A DNA stretch of 64,000 nucleotides from Aphrophora alni (taxonomy: Eukaryota; Arthropoda; Insecta; Hemiptera; Aphrophoridae), in contig OY740774.1 in the NCBI GenBank assembly GCA_963513935.1, positions 29,345,949 through 29,409,948 on the forward strand, read 5' to 3'. The notes under the pieces are model-generated. The model made no database searches. It had not been told where the DNA came from and was given only the letters and a program-made list of their open reading frames with translations. Shown piece after piece: positions 39,251 through 53,774 of this stretch; position 1 is the first letter of the stretch; every line of letters starts with the position of its first letter. Position numbers and translations under genes: made by a program.

Positions 39251-41829
39251 GCTACAAAGGTAAATGTTGATCTTGGAATTTTGCGATATAAAGAATTTTA
39301 ACCAACGGGCTCCTTGATAGGTTAAAATAACTGCCTTCCCGTCATTCCAGCACACCAACATTCTATCAATTCAGTATGAATCTGATAAGTTGCAGCTTTT
39401 TTGCACCTACAACTGTATGTACTGGACCCTATGCTTGAAGCTCCATTTTTGCCACATCTGTTTTTTTCATGACCAGGTATTTCACATTGTGCAAATATTC
39501 ATTAAAATGTCATGCGTTTCACATTGACTTTAAAAAGCGAGGGGCGGTTGGTCTACGATTCCCGCCGCTGATAAATAATTGTTAGTAAACCGAAGACGAT
39601 CTCATTTAGGAACCACCAAAGTATGCATAATATAAATTTATCTAGTACTATATACTATATAATATATTATATAGGTCTGAAATACCACCTCACTTTTAAT
39701 TTAGACAGTATCCATTATTGAAGGAAGTCCTGTGAGGTAAAACTAATTAAAAATTCTCAGATGGCAAAACTGTTATTAAGCCCTCAGTTCCTTTCAGATC
39801 TCATGCTAATTGATATGTTATTCCAGTCCTTTTCTATTCTGACTTCTACAACACTAATGTATAAATCAGTTGAGTTTGGGATCTATTTGATATCTCAATT
39901 CAGTTTTAAAAGTCCACTATTATCACGCTTTGAACTGAACCTATGTGTCAAATCAAAGTAAATAAAAATGGTCTGTTATTAATAGTTATGTTGATATTAA
40001 TAGATATTTTTGACTGTCAAGGCGTTTACATAAAATTTTCCATTCATTGCATTTAACAATTTTTGAACAAATTTTATTCTTTAAAAATGATTGACTGGAG
40101 TTTTATTTTTAGCTTAAGAGCAAAAAATATGAGAGCAAGTAAAAAAGTAAGGATAATATTATAATATTATCTTATATTTAGTTTTATATCACTCATTTGT
40201 GAAAAGTATTTAACTTACCAATCAATTGGGCCATTTTTGGTTTTCTGGGATGATTGTCAGAAGCCAATAGGTACGCTAGTCTCATTTGTTAATCAATTCT
40301 GTAAATTCATGTTTCAAGATTGCCAGGTCTTATCAACCATCTAATATATTTAATAAAAAAATATTTAGCTTAAAATAGCATTAAGTCCTTAGAAGCCAAT
40401 ATCGAAAAAGTAGGTTAAATAAAGATTCCATTTCAAAAGCTCTTTTTGTTTACACTTCACATTTTCCACTTCCCGGCTTTCAGGTTTAATTACTTTCTCT
40501 TGGCTTTTACTCCCCTATTACACCCCTCCCATCACTAGTACACTAGATAGATGAACATTGTACGACAAAATTGATACCAAAGAAAATTCTATCAATCATT
40601 TTATTTCATAGACTTCAAAATTATTTTCATTTTAGTGAATTTAAAATTTAAATTTGACAAGAGACAAAATTGATATGAATTAATTTATAACGTGTCTTAA
40701 GCCTAATATATAAACTATTTTTTTTTACGTACAATTATAATATACATGTAGTGTTGTATTCTGGAACAAAAAATTTAAACATATTATATACATTATGTTT
40801 TAAATTATACATGTTTAATTATGTTTCGTCAAATTTCATAAATTTTCATTCGATAATTCTTGGAGTATTTGAGGTTAAAAATGAAAACATACCCCAAAGT
40901 TGTACTGGTTTTCACTTACTCGAATAACTGATTACTTTACAAGTAACCTACAGGTTATCAATTTATTTTATGGACAATTTTAGATTTACTCATTGAAAAA
41001 TAATAATCTCCCAGAGGTAAAGTTCCGGAGATGAGAAAAACAAATACAAGAACAATTCTTGTATGTTTATAATTTCTTTGAAAACATTTTGAAGGATTTT
41101 CTTAAAAGGAATGAATTTTCTTTTTTAGGATTAAAGAGTGTGATAAGTGGAAAAACTAGTTTAGCGGCCCAAATAACCGCATCGTTATCACTTAAAAAAC
41201 TGGTCCTTCTGTGAGCTAAAACCAGTCACACAATTTGTATTATGGTCACTTTATTCATTTGTGTAATGTATAACATTAGGATTTTTATGAAATGAGTTGT
41301 ACCTACCGTTTTCGAGATATGAGAACTTGATTAAGCAAAGTGTGGACTTTGGGAAACATTTAAAGGGTCATATTAAATTGAAGGATCTTATACATTATGA
41401 AATTCTTTATCTATCAATTATAGTAATATAGATGTAGGTTAATTTTTGAAGTCGTTTTCATTTAGACCAGTTAAAATAAAATCAGTTATCGTTATAGCTG
41501 ATTTTCATGAAATTTTAATTGTGCATATTGGTCTTATAAGTTGTGCCCTCAAATTTTTAATCAGAAAAAAAATTAAAAATTCAGCCTCTAAATAATGATC
41601 ACACAATAATATTTATAATAGCTGATTCATTCCTTTAAACCGTAGAGCATTTTACGAAAGACAGAAAAACATAATTGTGTAAGATACTGTTTTCGATTCA
41701 TGGAATTTCAAAACATTTTTGTCTCACAAGAAACAACTTTTAGCACATCACATAGTTTTAACAATTTTCTATGCTCTTAAAGAGTTACAGAACATACCTC
41801 TACATATTTAGCTCAAAATGTAACTATAG
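39251..41829. other. ~2.6-kb insert in the right block
   Basis: The left block is continuous here (about 10,460). Contents are AT-rich with no recognised gene or terminal repeats. A GGTTGGTCTACGATTCCCGC stretch at 39,546 resembles part of a tRNA-Pro gene but no full cloverleaf is present. The 66-codon open frame at 39,761-39,961 has no recognisable features. Confidence 0.6.
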
Positions 41830-42419
41830 CCTTGAAGTAACAGATATAATAAAAACCTGGGAACTATAGTAGAACATAATTATATAAACTAACTTTATTC
41901 AGCTCGGTAAACCTTATAATGAACATTTCCACAAAATATCAACATACATTTTTTTTACTCGTTATATAATTTTCTCTACACCACTAATCCTTGATAAAGT
42001 AAATTCTATTTAGATATTTTTACAAAATCGTTAATTTAAAACAAAAATGATGATAGAAATTGGAAAAAAATAATAAAAACACTTAAAATAAATTACTTTG
42101 AAATGAATAAAATTTAATTAATTACAGAATAACCCTCTTTTGCAAACCTTTGATAATTTCATGTTCTGTTTTAATTACTTGCATTAAAAACCTCAAGTAT
42201 TATCTACACAAAACTTCCGCAATGCAGAAAACCTTTCAAGCGGATTCTCGACGTAGTTTTCGGTTCGTTAAATCAGATTTTTTTTTGTTTTACAATCTCT
42301 TTTGTAATCTTTAATGTAATATTGTCTGTTTACACGTGTAAATTAGTTAGGATTTTCTCAAGACCTTTAGTATATTTTCAAAGTATAGCGTTTTAGTCGG
42401 TAACCTATTACGTGTGTAA

Positions 42420-42421
<2 letters not shown>

Positions 42422-42477
<56 letters not shown>
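42422..42477. repeat. (TA)n microsatellite
   Basis: About 28 TA dinucleotides, followed by a T run. Absent from the left paralogue. Confidence 0.95.
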
Positions 42478-42486
<9 letters not shown>

Positions 42487-42509
42487 TAAATCTATAACCT
42501 CTTGATTAA

Positions 42510-42735
42510 CATCGCCTTATGAAAAGAAAAGAAGATAAAATAAAGAGACCTAGCCCACGAATACTCTAATAGCTTTAGTATCTGAAGAGAACAACAGTTG
42601 GTCAAGGAAAGATAAACTGAAGGTATTTAACCCGAGCTACGTAGTAGGATCCTCAGAATTTACAAACCTGTAACTTACTGGTATTCTGTGACCTTGATGG
42701 CATGTCCTGATTTAAATCTACCATTTGTTATTCGT
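42510..42735 (+). repeat. dispersed ~200-bp repeat, copy 4
   Basis: Starts CATCGCCTTATGAAAAG, then ATAAAGAGACCTAGCCCACG, ATACTCTAATAGCTTTAGTA, AGTTGGTCAAGGAAAGATAA. Positional partner of the copy at 11,310. Confidence 0.7.
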
Positions 42736-43790
42736 TTATATTTTACGTGGTTTGGTATGCTGTATAGCCAAACGCGTTTACCAATACTTAAGATATTTAC
42801 GTACGAGTATTAGGTTCTTTGCAAATAAGTTTAATGCTGTTGTTTTATAGTTTTATGATATAAAATGGTGGCCTCTTAAAACAGTTATGGACGCACTCTG
42901 ATTAGGAATAGAGTACTCACTCCGAAATATTAAATAAAATAGTGAGAACAAATCACATTGAGCAGTCGTACCAAAAAAGTCTAACGAGAAATTGCATTTG
43001 AACGCTTTTCAAAAATTTCACATTTCACATTTTTTTAAACTGCTGGACTTTAACTTTCTTAAGAAAGAGGTTACGAATTTCGCTATGAATTTAATTTCCA
43101 TTGAATATATATTAGCTAAGTGCAAATACATAAGTTGTTTACAAACATTCCAGAATATTTACTCATATAACACTTCATATTAATCACTTCAAACTAACAT
43201 AGTTTTTAAATTAATCTATTAAAGAGGCATCACTTCATAATAAACATATTTTACGCCATAAATAGTAACATAACCGAGTATAATATTGACTGAAAGTGCC
43301 TTTGATATTTAGCTTAAGTACGGTATGTTCGATCTGACTGTAATTTAATTAAAGTGATTTGTTTCAAAAGCCCTTGACCAGATACCGTTAATTGGATACA
43401 CAATGTAATAATAGTTTAACTTCACATTTATTTTAATTATATTAATTTTATAAATAAGTGTTTTTTTACAAATTCAACTAAGTGTTTGTTAAACATGTTG
43501 CATATATTATAATTTGCACTGATTTTATTTCGTTATTGTTTTACACGCGTAATTAAAAAAAGTAAAATTAAATTTTTTCAATTTTTTGTTTTTACAATTA
43601 CTTACAGTTCATTGAAACTTAAAATTATGTTGTTAAATACATTGATTACGATATTATTTAGGTTTAATGGTAAATTATTAATAAACATGAAACAATTGTA
43701 AAAGTGTTAGAGTTACTTTTTATTTATTAAAATAATAATTGTAAAAAGTCCGACAATTATTAAACTTAATTCAGGTTATTGCTGACACTA

Positions 43791-46700
43791 TTAATTAAAA
43801 CTGGGCTGGTCCGAACCGGTACAAACTTGTCTGTTATAACTATACACTTCCATAGGTCTGACAAGACATGCACTTATTCGGGGCTTGAACGCTTTAAAAT
43901 GAGATACACTGAAACGGTAAAGTCCCTTTCAAAGGTTGAGTCTAGTTTTGCTGGACAAAGAAATTAAATTTTCTTCTTACCAAGCCAACTTGTACTTTAG
44001 CCTATTGAAAGTGGACCTTGACTGTCGTCAGATCTTTTGTAAATTTAATACAAAGACCAAGAACCCGTTAAAAAAGGGATTGGTTTGTTGAAAGAATTTA
44101 CATCACCTAAAAATTATTCTTTTAGTTTGAATTTATTCTAAAATTAATTAAAAATTTGAAAATATGAATTTGATGCTGAAATTGGTACAGAGTGTAGTCC
44201 TAAAAGCAAGATTCTTATAAATATCGAATCAGATCATATTTTGGATTTCTCACGTAGTTATTTAAGATTAAAGTTAATAAAAAATTCCAAAATTGATCAA
44301 AACTGGAAATTGTTAACATTTCTAGAAATAAGAATGAAAAATAAATCAAATATCAAGAGGGGAAAACTTTCGATAAAATCCATAACTAAAAATTTAGCGG
44401 CAAGTGTTATGTTCGAAGCCTGGAAGGTGACAAAAATCCACCGACTTAACAAAATCAAACTGTACACTTCCGACAACTTGTTTAGAACAATCAGGAAAAA
44501 TAATTACAATTTAAATTAAATTAAATTCTGAAAACAAAAGAGGTTCTCAAAAATAAAGTCAAAGAAATGCAGTAAATAATAAACATAAAGAGATATGTGG
44601 TAAATTGGAATAAAATTAAAAATTGTAAACAGCTCAATTCAAAGAATTTTAAATTGTAAAGCCAAAGGAATGACATTTCGAGACTAGAATCTTTCAAGGT
44701 GGGAAAAAACGCGGAATAAATGACGGAGCGATTTTGTGCTGCGGGTATGAAACTTTTGTATAATGAGCAACATTTTCAAAAAGTTTCAATATGGCGGCTC
44801 CGGAAGTTTTTTAGGCGTACCTTCGCGATTTTTCGAATGCCGTTTATATGAGAACCAAAACTCGTATGGGTTTACATTCAAAGTCGTGGAGATAGAAGGC
44901 ATCACGGGCTTCAAAACAACACCTTGGGAAATTCAATAACAGATCTGGAAGTGGAATTACGGCGGTTTTGAATAAAACAATAGCTAAAAAGTATTCAAAA
45001 AGGGTGGAAGGAAGGGGCCAGCCGGCCGGAGACTATAAAAGAGAAACTTCGGGGAAGCCACGGGACTAGTGTTTTCGGATTCGTCCAGAGAAGGTCTCTC
45101 TACATATTATCATCATAAATATTAGTACAATATTACATAGTACAAATATTAGGAAGTTAAATAAACTGAGAATACAGTATTATAATAACAAAATTAAAAA
45201 ATAAATAAAAATGTTTTCGTTTAGCGAAAAAGATCTACGATATAAGAAATGTAAATACATATTGCATTCAATTTTTAAATACTTCTAAGGGGAAATACAT
45301 TAAAAAAATACAAAATTTAAACCTTTACGAATTCAGTGTAAGGAATTATCAGTTACCATTATATGTCAGTCTTATAAGTTCTAACGACAATATCCGGTTA
45401 GTTAAACTTGAATCTCAATGTTTCCACTTTCGTTTGACTGAGATTTCTGAAATGTCTGAATAACCACTCGTCTTCAAAACTTTGTAAATGAAACTTTAAA
45501 CAACAAACCTAATATTTTACGTTTTAACTTTGTACATGTGAATTTAATTTACGATTTTTCGTTTCGGGTTAATAAATTTGGATTTAATTAACTAAATTAC
45601 GTTCCCCTTTCGTCATTTTGTCAACTGATGAAGATCTTTAAATGTTTCTGACTATATCCTGTAACATTAAAAAAACTTAAGTAGTTCTTTAGAAACGATG
45701 TAAAAAGTAGAGTCTGTACTAGAACTAACATTTACACAACATTTAGTTCTGTGACTGTACACTCTATATTTAATTCTTGACTACAAAAATATGACATTTG
45801 GTTAAATGTATATTACTAAAATCTAACATTTATAGTTAGGGAGATTATTTAAATTTATAGGGTATTTTTTTCTTACTGTCAAAATTGGAAAGTATTGACG
45901 CTGCAACTAATACATTTTAAAAGGACATATTTTTCCAGTTATACGTAATTTCAAAGATAATTTGGAAGTCTCCATGTTTCCAAAATAAAATAGCAGAATA
46001 ACGCTATGTCAGCGTATTTTTACTTATCCAGTATACGGAGTCTCACAAATACAACAAATTTCGAAATTTGTTTTTTTCCTGCCCTTAACGTTTCATGTAC
46101 TCAGGAAATCGATTGATTTTCGACATTTCATCGTTGTTGTAGTTACAATAAACAGACAAATTCATAAGTAAGATGGCTACCACAAACATAAAAAATATGG
46201 AACATGAAGTTTGGTGTAGGGGCTCATGTATATTCAGAAAAATTTAATAGCGGCCATTTTAAACAATTTTTTCGTCATATCTCGTGTTTTATCTCAAATT
46301 TTAACAGACTAATTTAGATAAAGTTTTATAAATTTATATTCTGCATTTTTCCCAATTCTGTTCAACCCATTGTATCCCTTGATCTACCAATAGAATTTAA
46401 CAATTCCTACAAAGTCAAAGAGAACAACGTTTTTCATTACAAACTAGAGAATATCCTGGTATTATGGGGCTGAGTAAGTACCATGATGACTTCACAAACT
46501 TTTAAATTATCTCAACGTAAGTACTATTTAATATTTTTGAGAAACTAAAATTTTGGAAGTTAGAGAAACATTCCCTACATTCTAAAAGATTGTTCTATAA
46601 TAATTGCCAGAAATATGTTTCTTTCCATTCACTAATAAAAAATTTAATAAACCGAGCAAAAAAATTGCACTAACTTTCATATAAACGCAATCGAAATATA

Positions 46701-47939
46701 AACCAAACAAAACTATTCTAGCTTAAAATATCTGTTCAGTAGTTGAAAGTAAAAATTGAAAACGAAACGCCTTTGCTTGACGAAATATTTATAAATAGGG
46801 CTAACATTCGCTTGTCCCATTTACTGGTCCTAAGCGTCAATAGTACTTGTTTAAACACAAGGTGTTGATATCAGCTATCGAGAGTCATTTTCGTTTTAAC
46901 CGAAAACTACTGAACCGATTTTTTTTTTTTACCTAAGATTTTGGAGATAGTTGTAAATCATTAATTTTTATATTTTACTAGAAATGAACGTACCGATTTT
47001 AAGAAACTACTTATTTCATAACAGTGTAATGGCCGAGTTTTTGTTCTTTTAGCAATTACTCACAAACAACCAGCATTTTCTGAGAAATGGCGACTAATAC
47101 GTTTTTGGGGGTTGTCCTTATCGACTATACTACCAAATGGTTAGTCATTAAACTTTTTTGTAATATATTTCAAATATGAACAATATATAACTACAATACC
47201 AAATGTGATAAAACCGGCCCTCCCGTTGTACTGTAGAGCACTGCACTGTAACAGACTACTGAAGGCAGACGGATGATAGAAAAACAACTATATTGACCAA
47301 TACAATAAAAATAAGCAGCAGAACAGAAATGTCCCAGTAGACATGCATTCAGTGTGTCTTTTTGTCGATAACTTTGTAAATTTTGACATTGTGCTCGTAA
47401 ATTTTGACATCACTTTTTGGGTTCGTAAAAACTGCCGTATGCCCAATAAAATTTTATTTTACATATCATTTAACTGTCACTATAATACGTGTATAGGAGA
47501 AAGTAAAAAGCATAGCAATTATACATTGTGTCAAAATAGTATCACCAGTAACTACTCACGGTGGATTCTGTGAATAGTGAGTAGTTTCGAGTATCAAAGA
47601 TAAAATTAAGGAGTTTCTATCTCAGAAAATCACAGATAATATAACTTTACATGAGAAGAAAAATATGTTTCTCAATTATTTTCAACAAATATAATTTTAA
47701 TTAATCGGCGATAGTTGGTTAAGTACTTACAAAGTAAGACATTCAATGAACTCAACTGCGTTGAGAAAGCAATTAAACAAATGAGACGGAGTTGAAGGAG
47801 AAGGTAAACAATCTGTTACGTCAATTTATGTTCGCTCAAATAAACTCAAAGTCTGCTTCTAATCTCTGTTGTATTTTAATTATTATAATTAATTAGTTTT
47901 AAGAAAGCAAGGGAATTTATTTAGTCATTTTTAGATGCT
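43791..47939. other. AT-rich DNA between C and D in the right block
   Basis: About 4.1 kb against about 0.8 kb at the matching place in the left block, so it holds inserted material. No recognised gene; open frames at 43,779, 44,241 and 47,343 show no family features. A GC-richer patch at 44,700-45,170 may be a solo LTR. An ACTACTGAACCGATTTTTTT motif lies at 46,907. Confidence 0.5.
44690..45170 (+). promoter_or_regulatory. possible solo LTR or stray core promoter
   Basis: A GC-richer patch leading to GCCGGCCGGAGAC and TATAAAAG (45,034-45,041). GC-rich transcribed-looking sequence (GGGAAGCCACGGGACTAGTG, then GATTCGTCCAGAGAAGG) and an AATAAA polyadenylation signal (45,161) follow about 120 bp downstream. 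TATA box, short R-like stretch and polyA signal in that order is typical of LTRs. I could not fix the ends, target duplication or a second LTR. Confidence 0.35.
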
Positions 47940-49990
47940 ATGCACGTTTCCTGCTAATAATAGTTTATTTCAAATTTTAGAATAATTGAGGGACATTTTT
48001 TTTTTTTAAAGAAGTTTGTAAATCTAAGCTTCCGACGTCCGCAACTCCAAAGCTATTTTTATTTCCGTCTTAGATATGTATGAAACTAAATTAAACTTCC
48101 CATAAGTTCAGTGATTACTGTCATTGTAACTGCTCATTGTGATACCAAGGTTGAAGTCGACCAACAACGTGATTCTCAATAACATTAAAATGAATTCCTC
48201 CTCTATCGCGTCAAATATATTTTTATACTGAATGTTGTGTAAATTGTTATGGCCGATGTTCTCTGCCATTCGCAGGAGAGCTTCCGCTTGAAATTTGGAG
48301 AGTGATGACTCCACAAGTAAACCTTTGAGTCTTTGATTACTCATCCTACTCAGCTAATCTTTCCAAATCCTTTATCTCACTATCACAGAAGATGTCTGTA
48401 TTTTTACGAAGAGTTTATTCAATTATTGTGCCATTCTTATACTTCTCTATCAGGTCAATATGAACAAAATGTATTGAATGAATGTTCTTATTTTATGAAC
48501 GATTCCAACTAATCCTTCATAGTGGCTGTGAGTAAAAGAGCACAATGTCAAAATTTACACAGTTATCACAAAAATTCACACTGCATTGCATGTCTACTGG
48601 GACATTTCTGTTCTGCTGCTTATTTTTATTGTATTGGTCAATATAGTTGTTACTTGTTTTTCTTGGTATGTATAGATAAATATCCTCTCATGTACTTTGG
48701 GAGGAAGGAAATTTTTGTTTGATATATATAAATATTCATTTGTTTCAAAAATAATAAATGCAATTGTTAAAGTATTTTTGTTTTGTTTGTACTTTATTTA
48801 TATTTTCCTTTTTGAACTTCTGCACGTGTTTACTATAATTAATTTAATTGAGTGGTTGGCGATTCCTTGCATTTCTATAACCTAAGTTAACTTAAATTTT
48901 GTTACACTTTAAATTATTCGTTGATATATTATTGAATCCCAGTCATACATCCTTCTATTTTTTTGTTTTTTATTCCACATTTGTTTTGTGTGTTTGAGAG
49001 ATAAATTACATGCAAACAATTATAATATTTATCAGGTCGGGTATTTTTATTTTTTGTCATCGTCTTATAAAACGAGATCATAAAATAAAGACCCCTTGTC
49101 CACAAATAGTCTAATAGCGTCAAGATCAGAAGAAAACAAGATTTGGTCAATAGAGATCTAATGCGAAAGATGAAAGAACGGGATCTAATCGAAGACTACA
49201 CGAAAAAGGAGTAAATCCAGGTAGGATCCCTCGAGATGCCATACCCTTACTCACTAAAATGAAGGTCGGTCAAATGTAGCAAGTGAAGGTAATATTTTTA
49301 AGGACGAACAAAAACTAGGTTTATAAACAAAATATCTTCCAATGCCATATGGAATGGATGTCATATTGACAGATATTTTGGAGCTCTCGAATGATCACTG
49401 TAAATGTAAATTATATTTAAAAAAAAATTAACAGTTGCAACTCCTACAAGAGGACCCGAGTGGAAAATGGATTCATAAATTCGAAGCCATACAAATACAT
49501 GTCACACCTAATAAATATGAGAAAATAAACTGAACATCTCATTATTATTGGGTACGATTATCATGGTTCCTTGTCCGACTGTTACAAGTCAGATCGCGAA
49601 TAAAGAACACTCAAAAAATGTAAAAAAATAGAGAATATCAATTAAGCTAATTTATAACAAAAGCCGGTTTTGAGCTCCCAATTGTAAAACATCGGAGAGA
49701 TTGTATACTTATGTATATTACCATGAATAACAAGGCCTAACTAATCTATCATTAGCTAATGATGTTACTTGCCTGATTAATCACACAAAGCTGCCTGACC
49801 TACAATAAACAAAGAGTGTAGTTGTCGCACAGTTCGATGCAACAATGGTGGTGTGAGATTGGTTACGCCCATATACTATCCTGTAACGGTTACGCTTGTA
49901 TAACAATTTTTATGGATTTTAGTATTCAGAAAATTTAATACTTTCATAACCTCCTTATTTATGATTTCTTGTTACGACATAGTACAAAAT
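47940..49990 (+). repeat. duplicated segment D, right copy
   Basis: Continuous counterpart of 13,756-14,500 plus 18,191-19,930. The open frames at 48,108, 48,522, 48,697 and 48,929 are not conserved between copies, so none is called as a gene. Confidence 0.8.
49056..49265 (+). repeat. dispersed ~200-bp repeat, copy 5
   Basis: CATCGTCTTATAAAACGAGA, ATAAAGACCCCTTGTCCACA, TAGTCTAATAGCGTCAAGAT, GAAGAAAACAAGATTTGGTC and a diverged GATCTAATGCGAAAGATGAA. It is one of the least damaged copies. Confidence 0.75.
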
Positions 49991-50022
49991 AAATTAATTG
50001 CATTTAAAATACATAAAGCTAA

Positions 50023-50108
50023 TGCAAATATTTATTTATTCTATAATATATATATATATATATATCAAATATTTATTTATTCTATAATATATATATATAT
50101 ATATATAT
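50023..50108. repeat. duplicated AT-rich unit with (TA)n
   Basis: Two direct copies of a roughly 40-bp unit, each CAAATATTTATTTATTCTAT plus a TA run. Confidence 0.85.
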
Positions 50109-50109
50109 A

Positions 50110-53080
50110 GTTGTTAACAGAAAACATAAATTCGATTTAAAAATTTCTTAAACTTCAAGTTTTAAAGATATGAATTAAAAACTGCATGTCGTAAAAAAAA
50201 ATTTAAAAATATTGTTAAACTGACTTGACTGGTGTAGGAATAAAATAACGCTAAGTTAAGGTAAGTCATCAGATGACGAAGTGTAAAGAGGAGGACCTGG
50301 GAAATCGTCCTTCAAAACTATAAACATTTACAGAATTTCTATCGGTGCATTGTAGAATCAGGGAACAACTTAGAAAAATCGTTATAGAAAATTATGGGAC
50401 TTATCGTTTTTACCAAGAGGGGGCGAATACACCACAACACCTTTTATTCTAATGCGATGCAGTAATGCACAAAAGTTCTAGAAACTTGGGAGGGTACAAT
50501 TTTGATAGGAAACCCTACTCTTGACCCAATTCATGTAATGCAATTCCTAAAGGAGTTTGCCTTCTATATACGGGAGTTCCATGTCTTACAAAAAGTAGGA
50601 AGCACAATAAATCTATAGAGATCAGTGGCCATTTCACCTCCACATGACTCTACTACTACTATAAGGCATACATCCCAAACCTATATTTTAGATGGTGATT
50701 ATTTTATTTAGGTTATTATTTTTATAAACAAATTGATCAAAGTCGTTAGATCTTATTTTTTCACATTCCACATTTTGCGTTACGGTCTTGTGGAGGCTGT
50801 CTCTAAATGTTTACCTACGTTGATGTTCTTATTTTTGTGTATAGTGAGTGAAAAGGTTTACACGATTATCATTATATCTTTTACATAAATAAATGCAAAT
50901 CTAATTATAAAATCAATTTTTTTATATTGTAAACTTTTCTATTTATGTGAAATAGAAATATTTTCACATATATAGGTGTGAAAATGGTTACGTGATGATA
51001 GTTTACAGTTTGTATATTTTCTTTCCGTTTTATATATAATCTTAATGAAATATTTGATAACAGAACTAATTAAACTAAATACAAAAAATATCTTAGCATT
51101 AAAAAGTCAATTTATAGCAATAACAAAGTGAATTTAAAATATTAATATAATAATTGTAAGGCATTAACGTAGTAAATTCATCCAAAAAACATAAACACAC
51201 AAAAATTTCAAACATGTTTGTTTCAATTTGTGGGGATAGAGGCGTTAGTTATGTTTTTATAATCGTTCAACTGCATTGTGTATGATTCAATGTGATTTGG
51301 CCAATCTGTGCAGAGAATGATTCTTGTTGATTTTGTTAATAAACACAAGTACGCCAGAATCGGTTTTCAGTTTTATTCAAAACGTTCTAACTGTATATTT
51401 AGATTTGTGAATTATTAAGTGTTATCAATTGTTTATTAATTATCATGTTAACATAGTTTTGGGTTAGATACCTCTCTCATATTTTCTATTTGATCTCTCT
51501 TGACCAACTCTTGATCTATTCCAAATCTGATCTATTAGCGTATTCTAGGACCTGTTTTTATTTTTTATTTTTTCCTTTTTTTATAAGGTGATAATAACTA
51601 AGAAGGTTTTCATCTTTAACCAACAAGAAAAACTATCCCCAATTAAAAATTCTTGAACCCCAAAAACTTATAATTGTACAACGTTTTGTTGATGGGTATA
51701 TTTCCGAATCACTTGTCACAAAACTGACAAGTTGTAGGCGTTTCAAAATATTTTTAGACCTAAAATATTTTAAAATTTTATATTAAAATCTGACTTTGAT
51801 AACACAATCAAAATATGCATATATTGATACGTTTAGAAATAAAACAAAAAATGTTTTTATCACCCAAACTTCAAAATTTAACTTCGGGATACACAACATT
51901 ATCACCGAAGGATTAGTATGGAAAGCAGTTTGAATATTAGATGAGTCATTTTTACTGTAGAGACTAGAATACTTAAGATAATAATTTGAGTATTCTATCG
52001 GTCATTGATATTCTTTTAATGGATTTGTCGATAGAATGATTTGAAATTGAAAATATAATAAATATTGTTTGAATATTTTAGTATAAGATATAACTCCAGA
52101 AAATGAAACATAAGATATTTATACATTACATATTATTATCCAAAACTAAATTAGGATTGTATGTTATAAATCAATTACAATTGAATGAATCTCATTTCCA
52201 AAAGATGAACTGTTTATCGAATATTTCTTCTCCACTCTGACAAAGGAAATAACAGCTTTCCACCCTTTACTAAAATCAGATTTTTCTCCCAATTTAAAGT
52301 CAATTTATCCACAATTTGTGTTCGAGAAGGGTGGGGCGTGTTCGTCCGCGTAGGAAACTCAATGTTCATTTGATGTTTAGGAAGATGATTTCATTTGTTG
52401 TTCAATGGGAAATTTTATGATTATATTTCTTTATTACCACCAAATATTTTATATTAATATTGATTTTTGTTTTCTAAGCTTAAAATATTCTATAAGTTGA
52501 AGTAATTAACAGATTGTTATAAAAAAAATCTACTTTAGATCTATTATGTACATGCTTGCAGAATTTGAATACACGTTCACGTTTTTCTTAAAAACTCATT
52601 TTTCCAATTTAATAGACAATGTAAACGGGAAACTTTGTACCCTAAAATGAATTTTCTTTAAAATAATATTTTACTCTTTAAAAACGGTTGTTTATTTTCA
52701 AATTTGTTCCAGTTAGGTTTTTTTATTACTTTCAATCTCACTATTATTTTAGAAAGAACAATATTATATGTTTACTGTGATTTTTCTTTAAAATTTTACA
52801 AACTAGGTAAAATATTGCGATGGTCAATAGACAGGATATTTAATTTACAATAACTTTCCTTTTTGTATTTTTCCAAACACATGGTTAACAAAATGTTGGA
52901 CACGTTACAAATTAACTGTTATCCAATAAGACTAACGCCATCCTCCCCATTGCTCGTTCCTTTTCGTTTGTAATATTAGAAGTAAATTATTTTCAACTGC
53001 ATTATTCTTGATTACAGACGTAACATTATTTCACCGTGTTTTGATATTCCAAATTATTAGATCATATCCGATTTTAGTCT
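50110..53080. other. AT-rich DNA before the right-block array
   Basis: No gene. About 52,630-52,735 is paralogous to the flank of the left satellite. Holds one reversed copy of the dispersed repeat at 51,455. Confidence 0.5.
51455..51593 (-). repeat. dispersed ~200-bp repeat, reversed copy
   Basis: Reverse complement reads CACCTTATAAAAAAAGG, GGTCCTAGAATACGCTAATA, AGAGTTGGTCAAGAGAGATC and TATCTAACCCAAAACTATG. It matches the other copies in order, showing that the element also sits outside the directly duplicated positions. Confidence 0.7.
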
Positions 53081-53114
53081 GTAATGGGATATAGAGGAGG
53101 TATTGGGATATATT

Positions 53115-53509
<395 letters not shown>

Positions 53510-53774
53510 GAGAGAGAGAGAGAGAGAGTAATGATATATTATGAAGAAGTCAATGGGGTATAAGGGAGTTATATCTTGTTAATGAGGTAATAGGGTATCG
53601 AGAAGTTAATGAGGTATTGAGGAGGTGATGGGTTATAGGGGAGGTATTAGGGTATATATGATGTAATAAGGTATAGAGGAGTAATGAGGTATAGAGTAGG
53701 TAATGAGGTATAGAGAAGGTAATGAGATTTAGAAGAGATAATGATGTATACAGGGGGTAATGAGGTTATTGTAA

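Larger units (their letters stand above)
41830..43790 (+). repeat. duplicated segment C, right copy, second part
   Basis: Aligns with 10,470-12,880 of the left block. Anchors are ACATAATTATATAAAC, TTTGATAATTTCATGTTCTG, AAAGAGGCATCACT and TTAAGTACGGT. It lacks the left block's MITE. A (TA)n run (42,422-42,477) is private to this copy. Confidence 0.8.

Noticed and set aside
44241..44519. 92-codon Lys-rich frame as a gene
   Set aside because: No recognisable features; amino-acid composition follows the AT bias.
48108..48885. Several 62-78 codon frames in segment D
   Set aside because: The paralogous segment at 13,756-18,600 does not conserve the frames.
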